Below are positions 1 to 12,100 of a stretch of DNA of 64,000 bases, piece by piece (position 1 is the stretch's first letter; every line of letters begins with the position of its first letter). Under the pieces are notes generated by a model. That model was not told the origin of the DNA. It did no database searches and saw nothing but the letters and a program-made list of their open reading frames with translations. Origin of the DNA: Cynocephalus volans. Taxonomy: Eukaryota; Chordata; Mammalia; Dermoptera; Cynocephalidae. Location: positions 16,574,130 through 16,638,129 of the forward strand of contig NC_084475.1 of the NCBI RefSeq assembly GCF_027409185.1, in the 5' to 3' direction. The position numbers and the translations under genes are program-made.

Positions 1-59
1 AATGCTTACAGAGGTACTGGGAGGAAGAAGAATGCCCTGTCTGTCCCATGGGATGTTAC

Positions 60-154
60 CTGTAAGCCTTGTACACCAGGGTCTTGAGGCCTATCTCTTT
101 GTGGAAGGCTTTGTCCTCCTCTAAGCCAGGAAGCTGGAGCAGTTCCACCAGATT
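60..154 (-). CDS. SRP68: SRP68 coding exon 12
   Basis: Encodes residues 434-464 ([31 protein letters not shown]) plus two bases of an arginine codon. Acceptor gtgcag; donor gtaaca. It is the last SRP68 exon in the window. Confidence 0.94.
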
Positions 155-3100
155 CTGCACAAGACACGCAACAAGAAAATTCATCAAGAGAAGGCCTCAG
201 ATTGAGTTTTTGACAGAAGACCTTGTGAGAAAAGTCTTTGAAGTGTGGCTTGGTAGCAACCACACCTGGTGTCACCTTCATTCCCCTCTGATACTGAAAG
301 CCTATTGCTCAACTCACATCTCACCTACCTTCGGAGACTTCTCGGAGCATCTCAGCTGGAAGGGATAGCTTCCAGCTCTGAATTTTCATTTCAGAGCAAC
401 CCTTGGTCAGGATCTACACAGATGCCTTGTTTTTGTGTACGTGCCTCACAATCATATTGACAAGCTCCCAGTGGGCCAAGCAGGGTGGACTCAGATCTCA
501 AAATGCTCCACAGCGCCTTGGAGAGTATCTTATACAGGTGAAGTGCTCAGTGAATACCTGTAGGTTTACTAGTCTCTACATTATCAATGTGCCTGAAATA
601 TCAGGGTTCACAGACTGCTGAACTAGTACAAAACCTTTGACTTTTACCCAGCTACTAATAGCTCCTGGATGTCACAGCCCTTTCGTTATGCAAAGTTAAG
701 TTGCTTTATATCCAACATAGGTAAAGGACAGGGCTTTGCCTTCCCAGCCCTCAGGAGTCACCTGTAGAATGATGTCATAGAGCCGGATCAGGTCCTGGGG
801 CCGGGGGCAGCGCTTGCTGTCATCTTCCGGCTGCTGCTGCAGCAGAGCCTTCTGCAGACCTTTAGCCATGCTCTCATTACGCTTGATTGCCGTCGACAGC
901 TTGATGTGAGTCAGGTAGCTGGAACGTACCACGTCAGCTCAAGTTACGCTCAGGGAGGCTGACAGGCTGGGAAGAGTACTGGACTATGAGTTGGGACTAA
1001 CCAAGGGGAAGTGTCGGGGTGAGGGCATGCCAGACAGCAGGGCCATTTGGCCTGGGCCTCAAGCCCAAGGGGCCCTCAATTTGGCTGCTATTCAGTGGCA
1101 AATTTGCAGGGGACCAGCATGAGACTTTGTCACAGGGTCCAAGGATGGCATGCCAGTTGCTAGAACAAGGACTAGATTAGTCCTTGTTAGACCTACATTA
1201 GAAGGTCAGTGTGCTCGCATTATAACTACCCAACTCATGTGCTGAACTCTTCTCAGAAAACAGTGAGTCAGTCTCTTTGGCTGCTCATGCATACTAACAG
1301 TGTGTATATACTGAGGAGACTATGCATGACACCTGCTTATTTTAACTGTACCATCAGGTGAGCCCCTTAATATGTGGGGATAAAAACATGGTAACTGTTT
1401 AAAAATCTGTTTAAGAAGCATTCAGGCCTCTAGATCCCCATCCTACTCTGACAGAAGACTGGAGGCCATCCCTTGGAGAGGACTCAAAAGAGGCCTGTGG
1501 CCAGGGGATACAGGCATAGCTGAGAACAGGGGTTCCATAATGAACACAGGATCAACCGATGGTCAAGTTCTGAGTGCTAACCCCTGGCCTTCTTCTCTAC
1601 TAAGCTTCCAGAACAATAGCAGCCTGTGGTATTCCAGGTTTCTGACCAGCCCAAGAGAAAAAACCCTTGGAGATTCTGGATTTGGGGTGCTGGGCAGAAG
1701 GCAGAGCCAGATGCCTCCAGTAAGACCCATGGATAGTGTGCCCACACACATGCACAGAGCTCCCACACAACAGGCCACATTCTTCAGCAGGACTGGGTGA
1801 CCAAGGATCACCAGACACTTAAGGAAAACATCTAACAAAGAAGAGGCCAAAACCAAGGGGGAAAAGTGAGCAACCTGGAGGGACCAGACTTTGCAGGGAG
1901 AAAACTTCAAAAAATATATTATTAATCCCAGAAAGATAAGAAAAGACTTTGCAGATATGAAATTAGAATGAGAGTCTATTTTAAAAAATGATATTTGAAG
2001 AACATAAACAAGCTCTTAGATGGTATCAGAAAGACTGTGTAAGGGTTGGTTGGGAGGTCAAGAAAGGTCAGGATGTATAGAAGGAGCACAGCAGGTGAGA
2101 TGGGGCTATAGTGGAAAGTCGTACAAAATGACTAAAACCCCAAATCAAGAAGTAGCAACATACACATGTCATTCAGAGGTAAAAAGGTAAATACCAAAAG
2201 AATTTGTTAAAATAATTTTAAATGGCTGCTTCAGAGAAATGGGAGAGAAAGTTAGGAGATGGATTTTCCTAAAAAGCTTTGCAGAAAAAATCAGACTCTC
2301 AAAACAAAATAACTGTTATACACAAAATGACATAGGAATTTAGATACAGCTTTACAATTATATTAAAATATAAAAGCTGCTTGATTCCTGATTCAATCAA
2401 TTTACCCCAAATCTGGCCTCCTGATCCAACTTGAAGTCCATGATCCTGATACTAGCTAGATGTGAAGGTGGATGATGAATCCAAGGGTAAGGGGGCTTTA
2501 AAATTTCAAAGTTTCGGGCCGAGCCCGTGGTGCACTCGGGACAGTGCGGCACTGGGAGCGCAGCGACGCTCCCGCCGCGGGTTCAGATCCTATATGGGAA
2601 TGGCCGGTGCACTCACTGGCTGAGTGCTGGTCACGAAAAAGACAAAAAAAAAAAAAAAAAAATTTAAAGTTTCAGGGCCGGCCCGTGGCTCACTCGGGAG
2701 AGTGTGGTGCTGATAATACCAAGGCCATGGGTTTGGATCCCTATGCAAGGATGGTCGGTTAGCTCACTTGGGAGCGCGTGGTGCTGACAACACCAAGTCA
2801 AGAGTTAAGATCCCCTTACCGGTCATGTTTTTTTTTTAAGAAAAGAAAGATATTATCTATTTCAACAATCTCAGGAGAAAGATGAGGTTCCAGGAGGTTA
2901 AGTGATGTGTTTGTAGTTAACAGCCACAAAGAGTAAGGAATTACTCTAACTTCCTAACCTTGAAAAGACAATCCGAAAACTTCAGTAGGTCTTAGGAAAC
3001 TTTGAAAAAAAAAATTTTTTTTTTAAAAGATGACCGGTAAGGGAATCCAAACCCATGGCCTTGGTGTTGTCAGATCCACACTCTCCCAAGTGAGCCACGG

Positions 3101-6100
3101 GCCGGCCCTGGAATAGATAATATCTAAGGGCCATTCTTGCTTGATATTTTATGCATATAAGTCATCTGGCAGTCAATCTGACATTCACATAAAACTACAT
3201 TCCCTAAGAATGGAGATTAATGGTTAAGAAGGGAGTTTCTGTGTCTTGGGGTTTTTTTAATTAAAAAAAAATGGAGAGGGGCAGAGAAATGGCTGAAGAT
3301 ACTGTCAGGTTCACTATATAAGTTACAAGCAGTGACCAAGAAATTAAAATTTCAAGGTCAAATGGAAAAGAGAATCTGATGAGAAGTGGAGTTTCCCCAA
3401 GTAACAATCTTAATTCTTCCCTGTACGTTCAAAAAAAGTCACTCTTCCTCCTTCTGTTTTAAAAAAATGAAACTTGACAAGGAGATTTAAAAGTGTATAT
3501 GAAAGGCAAAGGGATAAGAATAGTCAAGCTGCGCCTAAGCAAAAACCTGCTGAGAGGAACTTGCTCTACTAGATATCGAGACTTAGCACAAAGTTACAGT
3601 AACTCATTAGAGACAAATAAATCAACGAACAGAACTGAGTCCTGAAAAAGCACACGAGGAGAAAACGGGATATGTGCCTGACAGAGCTGGCACTGCAGAC
3701 CGGTGGGGAAAGGATGGAGTCGTCCATAAATCGTACTGGAACAACCCATCACCCTTACGGAAAAAAGTGAAGCAGATCCTTACCTTACACAAAAATAAAC
3801 TCCAGACAGAATTAAACTTGAGTTGAAATTAAACTTGACGTGAAAGAGACAACTTTAAAACATTCAGAACCCAGAGGAGAGTAACTTTCAGAGCTTGGCA
3901 CTGAGAAGGAGAGCAGTTAGCTCTCGAAGACGGGGAGGAATGGGACGAGTAGTGGCCACCGGGAGCTCCAGAGTCACTGGTTGTGTTCTAGTTCTTAAGC
4001 TATGTAAAAATCTTAAATGATATATATTAAAATAATATGAAAACGCAGTATGTACACTCATAGAATAAAATGTGCACAAATGCATTAGTTTTATTTGTTA
4101 CATATTAAGAAATTATAAATTAAAATGTTCATGACATTATATATACTCTCTTATTCCAATGATATATTTCATAATATTAAAAAGTACAAAAATTAATATA
4201 ACCCTTACCTGTGCAAGTATTGAAGATTAGACACCTTCCCCGACTCCCCTTCAAGGCTGTAATCTCTCTGTTTCTGCAGAAAGTGTAAAATGTAAAAAGT
4301 AAAACACCTGGTCCTATCCTTAGCTCTGACTACCTCATTCAATGGTGTGGTCCCCAAAGTACCCTGAACATAGGCACAAACTCTGGTAAATTAGGGGTCC
4401 TCAAATATCCAAGATCTATTTTACATATTATACAATGACAGGGTAACTCAGTTGCCACTGGCACCTAAAAACTGGCCTTGAGTAAGAGAATTCGGAGTAA
4501 TGACCAGTTGAGGCTTCCTGTCCATGCTCCCAGGGTCTAACCCCAAAGCATTAAAAATAAATATTTTATAGTCCATGGCTCCACTTTAGATCTGTGCCTG
4601 AGACTCAGGTTCTACCCTTTTGCTGTCAGAGCTAGCTTTCTGTAGTAGGCTGAAAAATGGCCCCCAAAGATGTCCACATCCAAACCTCTGGCATCTGTGA
4701 GGCTGTTACCTCACATGGTAAGAGAGACTTTGCAGATGTGATTAAGTTAAGGATCTTTGCATTATCCAGGTGGGCCCAACATAATCACAGAGTCTTTAAA
4801 AGAGAGAGGCAGAAGGTCAGAGAGAGATGTAGGGAGAGAAGCAGAGGGCAGAGAGGAGAGAAGATGCTGAGCTCTTGGCTTTGAAAATGGAGGAAGGGGC
4901 CAAAAGCCAAGGAAAGCAGGTGGCCTCTAGAAGCCAGGAAATGCACTCTTAGGAATACTGAAAACAGATTCTCCCTAGGTTCTCTTAGGGCTTCCAAAAG
5001 GAATGCAGCCCTGTGAACCCACTTTAGGTGATAAATTTGTGTTGTTTTAAGCCACTAAATTTTTGGTAATAGTACTGCAGCAACAGGAAACAAATGCACC
5101 TCTGTATCACTACACTCATAACTTTCTGTGAGGTGTCTCCCTAACTGCCATCAATTCAAGGTGAGTGACGGAGGCTGGGGCTCTCTGTAGGTACCTCTGT
5201 TAAGTGGTTGAAGGGAAGCATAATATACGAGTATAAAGGCAGCCCAATAGGAGAAGGAAGCAGGTGACTACTTAGAGAAAGCAGTGATTTAAAAATAGAC
5301 CAAAAAACATTTTTTGAACATTTTATACTCCAGGTACATCTGTGGCAGATGCTGAAAAAAAATACATAGCTGTTTTTAAGATGCTAATAATCTTGAGGGA
5401 AATATAACAAAAAGGTAAATATAAAACCATAAACAAAATGTTAAAAGGTAACAATTTGTTGCGGGGTTTTTTTTTTTTTTTTTTTAAAGATGACCAGTAA
5501 GGGGATCTTAACCCTTGACTTGGAGTTGTCAGCACCACTCTCTCCGAAGTGAGCTAACCAGCCATCCCTATATAGGGATCCGAACCCATGGCCTTGGTGT
5601 TATCAGCACCACACTCTCCCAAGTGAGCCACGGGCGGCCCTCAGAGTTTCAGTTTTACAAGATGAAAAGCATTCTGGACATGGACGGTGGTGACAGCTGC
5701 ATAACATTATGAATATATTTACAACCACTGAAATGTACACTTAAAAATGGTTAAGATGCTAAATTCTATGTTATGCGTATTTCACCACAATAAAAAAAGT
5801 ACATTTTAAAAAGAGACAATACTTGATTAACTATCGAACAAAAACGATAGCTGCACATATCAGACGTTTAGAGAATACAGAGTTTCTTGTGGACCAGGCT
5901 GGTGTAGGCATGCCTATCAGAGATGGTAAGCTATGAGCTGGACCTTGAAAAATAGGTGAGGTTTGGAGAGATGAAAAAGGGAGGAAAGATTATCCAGGTG
6001 TGAAGAGGGAAAGCGGAATGAGAACAGTGTCACTGATGCACTCAGGTAGGAAGGGCATATTAGGGAGCTTCAGGCAGAAAACTCAGGGACTCAAGGGCCA

Positions 6101-9100
6101 GCCCGTGGCTCACTTGGGAGAGTGTGGTGCTGATAACACCAAGGCCGCAGGTTCAGATCCCTATATAGGGATGGCCAGTTAGCTCACTTGGGAGAGCGTG
6201 GTGCTGACAACACCAAGTCAAGGGTTAAGATCCCCTTACTGGTCATCTTTATAAAAAAAAAAAAAAAAAAAGAAAGAAAAAGAAAACTCAGCAAAGTATA
6301 ATGCTGGAGATGAGGTGCAAACAGCCTGGGGAAGGCTCGTACACCAGCTTCAGGAGTCTTCACTGCATTTGCTAGACCAAAGGTCTCTAAAGCAGGGTAC
6401 ACAAAACTCATTGACTGTGAGTATAAGAAGAAAATGAGAGCTTCTCTTTATATTTATCTCACTTTTAAAAACTTTATTTTAATGCATTTCATACATTACA
6501 CATCAGTTATATAATTTATAAGTAAACATATCAGAGGTACACGCTCTCAATTTTACTTGTGGGGTACATTATCATAAAAGTTTGGAGATCACTGCTCCAG
6601 ACCTAGGAGCATCACTGGGCTTCTTATAATCAGACAGTGAGATGAGATTTAGAAAGATTCACTCTGTGTTTCTGGAAAGAAAGGCCTGGTGGAGGGAATA
6701 GAGACCAAGAGAGGAGAAGCAATTAGAAGACCTTTGTAGTAGTCTGGGCATAAGATAAAAGGCTGATTAGAAACAAGTGGAATCAAGACTAGGCGCATGG
6801 CATCACAAAGGGAGAATAAACAGTGTTTGGTCCAGAGAAGAAAAATACAAAATGGTTCTGAGGTTTTCAGCCTAGTTGTTTGACTGGATTACAGTGATAA
6901 TACAAGGGTACTTCAAAAAGTTCATGGAAAAATGGAATTAAAAAATAATTTGAGGGTTAGAGCGTAACACCAAGGTCAAGGGTCGGATTCGCATTACAGG
7001 CCAGGAAAAGAAAAAAAGATAATTCGCAGGGCCGGCCAGTTAGCTCTCTTGATTACAGTGCAGTGCTGATAACACCAAGGTCAAGGGTTCAGATCCCCAT
7101 ACAGGCCAGCTGCCCTCTTCCCCCCACCAAAAAGGATAATTTGAATCTTTCCATGAACTTTTTGAAGACCCCTCATATTATCAGAAAAAGGGAGAACTGG
7201 AGAAGTCCACCCAGAGATAAGAATTTGAGACCACAAGCTTAACAGGCAATATGTGAAACCATTAGGAGAAACAGGATAGGGAGAAAGAAATCTCTCAACC
7301 TGATGGAGTCCAGAGGCTCTGCGGTCAGCTGACCACCCCCCCTAAAGAAAATGAAACATTGGCTAAGAGAATAACGCACTCATACCCCTGGGATCCCACC
7401 TGAGAACGGGACAGAGACTGAGGAGGACGTCAACCTGGATCAGCTGTAGCAGGAGCTGGGGGTTCAGCTGATGGTCCTACCTGATCTGGCTTGAGCTCTT
7501 CCCGAACAGCCTGGATGGCGTCCCGACACTCGCTGAGCATGGATTCAAACAGACGCTCCTTGGTTTCTTCGCTTTCAGCCTAAAGAAAGGCAGAAGAGAG
7601 TAAGAGACTTTCTTTTGAGTAAACCGTTGTATTCTAACAGAAGGAGGACGTACGAGCACTTTCATTCCCCCCACCCAACCTCACACCATACACGCGGATA
7701 CACAGGGGTGCCCTCATCAGAGGTCATTTTAACTGTTACTATTCCCCACTACGTGAGATTTTCTTACAGCCATATTCATGATTCACAAGGAAATGGGAAT
7801 TATATTTTAAAAAGTAAACATAATGAAAAAGTTGTACAACTGATATGAAACTTTGTCAGGCAGCAGATGATTTAAATTTCTTCCTGTCATAGACCTTTCC
7901 ACTACTCGTTCCGCAACACTTCTACCTCTGCTCAGAACCAGCATCTGGCATTCCTGGAGGGGCCTTAAAGACCAGACTTGGGGCACTGCTCCCTCACACT
8001 AAAGCACAGCACAGCAGAAGTCTGTTTCCCTTTTTCCTTCCAGAATAAACTGTCAAGTTCTACTGCATGCCAACAGAATTGGCCTTTACAAATATAACCC
8101 AACTTGCAGATTCTGAATTTCTTTTAGGGCCACGCAAGTGATAAACATTACTAATCAAGACACAATCAAAAAGATAGCTCCTCTAAATATCATAGTAAGT
8201 TCTCTTCACCACACACATTCTGCACTCACATATTCCACATGGCCGACTCTGAGAATAATTTTTAGGGCACACAAGGTTGACAAGTATGACATGACAGTCT
8301 TTGTACAAGTACTGGGCGTCACCCCTCTACACAGCTGGGGTAGGTAAAAAATGTGATTCACTGATTGAATTCCTGCCAAACCACATTATCGTCCTAAAGA
8401 ATCTGCCTGAGCAGGTGGGAATGGACGTAAGGCTGAAAGGAGATGAACTTGTGTCACTGGCAGAGCCAGTGTGAAGTTAAAACATCAACATTCCATTACT
8501 GTATTTGACTTTCCACAGAAACTAACATCCAATCTGAAAAGATGTCTTGACATTCAACTGACCTCTGAGAAAGCTCAAAAGAAAACACAGTGCTATCTGC
8601 TCCTTAAGAGATGTTTGGGAGGGGCTTAAAGAAAAACTTTCTTCTTGTAAGAACTCTAATGTTTTTCCTAGTTTTCATATGAAAAAAATCTTCTCTGTAA
8701 ATTACCCAATATAAATCAAACATACTTTTCCACTGATAAGTACTGGACTTTCCTGTTGTTCACTAACTTAGGAACACATGAGAGGCACAGTCATCCTTTA
8801 CGTCTATTAAGGCATACGTGGCCACCATTAACTTGGTGAAACACAAGAGCAGTGTTGTCCAAAAGAAATTTCTGCAAGGCTGGAAATGTTCTCTATCTGC
8901 TCTGTCCAATACAATAGGCATTAGTCACACGTAGCTAATGAGCACTTGAAATTTTTATTAATTTTAAATAGCCATATGTGTCAAATGGCTACTGTACTGG
9001 ACAGTTTGGCTCTAGAGAAATACACTTTACAGAACATTGTTAAGCACCTCAAGTTGGCAAGATCCTTTATAATCATTAAATCAAACTTGCTGGCCAAACT

Positions 9101-12100
9101 TTTCAAAGTGCTAATCTTGTGGAATGGTGCAGCTATATAATACTTAACAACTGCAATAAGATATGTTGGGCTGGCCTATTAGCTCAGTTGGATAGATGAT
9201 GGTGCTGATAACACCAAGGTCTGGGGTTTGATCCTTGTAACCTGCCAGCCACCAAAAAAAAAAAAAAAAAAAAAAAAGACACGTGAATCTGGAATACTTA
9301 ACAACGGGAATAAGATATGTGAGACTTGGCACTGTTTAAGAAACAAAACAACCAACCACATACATACACCAGAGCCACATTATTAGCAGAAGGATGAGCT
9401 ACAGAACCAGTTTCAATACCATGCAATCCAACAAATATGACTCCAACACCCTTTTTCAGATACATGGAGTTCAGCAACTGAGGCAAATGGGCTTTACCCA
9501 CTAAAAGAGTAAACTTCGTTTCATCAGGTATGCAGCATCTGTCTTCTTTCCTGTAGGTAGGGTATGGTTCAAATAAAAAATTAAAATCATGCTAAAATGC
9601 TAAATCCCTTTACTGCCACGTATTACCTTTGTTCCCCTTGACTGAGTAAACCTCTGCATCAAGGTGCTGAACACAAGCAAACTTCCCCACTGCTTCCACA
9701 AAATCTAAGTTCCATTGGGAATTTTGCAAACATCCTAAACAACAATGAAGGAAAAAGCACATCTGAAGGGGAGGACTTAAGTCAGTTGTGTTTTCTTTTG
9801 GCGCCCACACTGCACAGTGACTCAGAGACCACCAATCTCTGAAGCAGAACATCTCATGATTCTCCCTGGGCAGGGAAAAATGTCTCCAAACAGCAAATCT
9901 TAAATATATTTTGCTACTTACACTTTTATTCCATAAATCTCTATTTGAGGCCAAGATGATTCCTGAAAGGACAATGGAACAAGAAACACCTCTCAACGTG
10001 TAGAGGCAGGACTCCTTAACACCTACACAGCGACCTTCCCTGTCAGCCACTGAACCAACAAAAATATCTTCCTAAATATAAGGAATTCTTATAACTCCCT
10101 GCTTAAGAATTTGTGGTCTGGTGTCCTTTTCCCGAGGTGTGCCTATGACATAGAGAAATCTTAAGCCTAAAAGTAATGTGTTACTTATTAGTCTTAATAA
10201 ATAAATAAATTCTAGATCACATTTTACAAAACTTGAATCATCCAGGATGTGCTTTTCTATAGTCTCTGATTTTCTTCTCAGGCGGTATCTCAAGGCTGAC
10301 CTGGTACAGAGGAAACTCGGCTGCTGTGTGTCCTGAGGTTACAGACCTCCTTCTATTAAAAACAGAATCCTAGATTGTTTTCACTTGTCTACAGAAATTG
10401 CTGGAAGGTGGTGGTGTGACTAACAGACATTCAAGACGAGTCTGACCACATTCCCCACCACACCCATAGGAGAACCCTGGTGATGGGAACAAAGCCTCAC
10501 CCAGCCCATAAGGTCCAGGGAAAAACACATGGAGATTTGGTAAAGGAGGAGACAAACCTCACTGGAGAACAGATTTTCTTTTTTAAAGAAGGTCTCAGGG
10601 CCAGCCTGTGGCTCACTTGGGAGAGTGTGGTGCTGATAACACCAAGGCCACGGGTTCGGATCCCTATATAGTGATGGCTGGTTAGCTCACTTCAGAGAGC
10701 GTGGTGCTGATAACACCAAGTCAAGGGTTAAGATCCTCTTATCGGTCATCTTTGGAAAAAAAAAAAAGGTCTCCCTTTCACTTAAATATTAATTATTAAT
10801 CAGATTTAAGGATAAGAATCATTAAGCCTGCAGATGTTTAGAACTTGCCCTCCCCCCAAAAAGAGCTGCCTGAGAACATCCTCATATGCAACCACCAGTG
10901 ACAATTCAGGAGTGATCAATTAAGAAAGCAAAATAAAAATAGTCTAGGCTGGCCGATTAGCTAAGTTGGTTAGAACACAGCCTTACAACACCAAGGTCAC
11001 GGGTTCGGATCCCCACACCAGCCAGCCACAAAGGAAAAAAAACACCATTAAAAACAGAAAAAATAGAAACACAACCTAAAGTAAGTCAACATTAAAGATG
11101 TGAAGACAAAGCCTGGCTAAAGAGACTAAGGATTTTGCAAGTGGATTTTGGCAGCTGATTAAGTCTCAGATCAAGTCTTTTCTCCCTGAATTACTTTATC
11201 TCCCTGAATTATTTCTTCCTTCCATAATTTTCATAACTTCAATGCTATTTTAGTATTTAGATGTCATAAGAACTTCTACAAGCAAGCAGTAAGCTGGGGC
11301 TCCCAAATTCTTGCATTCCAGTTCCTAGAAAGTGGCAAAAACCAATACCAGCTAGATTAAGAGAAAATGAAATTAAGTACCTTGTATATCTCTAAAGCAT
11401 AGTTCTTGGTTTCCAGGATAGAGAACAACTCAACATAATGAGAACTGGACAAGCAGGTAAGGCCCATGCTATATCTGGCCAAATAAACTGACAGTGGCAC
11501 CAAGGGGCAAGTGGTTCTTTTTGGGATTAACCTCAACTGGCCAAAGGGCATCTTTCCATATTTAATAACCTGTGGTTAATTCAACAGACATTTAATCATC
11601 TACAGTGCTAGGCCTGACATCTAAGGATTGAACTAGACCTTCTTTGACACTGTACTTGAATTATTTTACTTACCGGCTTGCTTTGGGGTATGTGTGATAT
11701 AAGACATTAGGTATTCAACTGTTTTTAATGTTAAAACCTTACCAGGATGCCCTGGGGTTACTGCACTTTTTGCTTGACCTACATCCTTTACATCCACCAT
11801 ATTACTTAAAGGTCTACAATACTCAGAAGTCGCCCTAAGGCATTTGTAAAATCCTTAAAAACCAGAGATAATTGTATACTGTACATAAAACATTAACCAG
11901 GCACATAATAGGAGAAAACACTCAGATAGTATAAACATTAAAATAAGGGAATATTATATTATAAACTTTATGTCAAAAAATTAAACTTACATGAAATTAA
12001 TAAATTCCTTTTAAAAATGAGCTTCATCCAAACCGACACAAGATGAAATAGAAACTCTGAATAGCCTTATATGAGAGCACTTCAAAAAGTTCATGGAAAA

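Noticed and set aside
9610-10050. 146-residue minus-strand open frame
   Set aside because: No recognisable motif or conserved feature. It sits in an SRP68 intron with no sign of splicing or coding bias.
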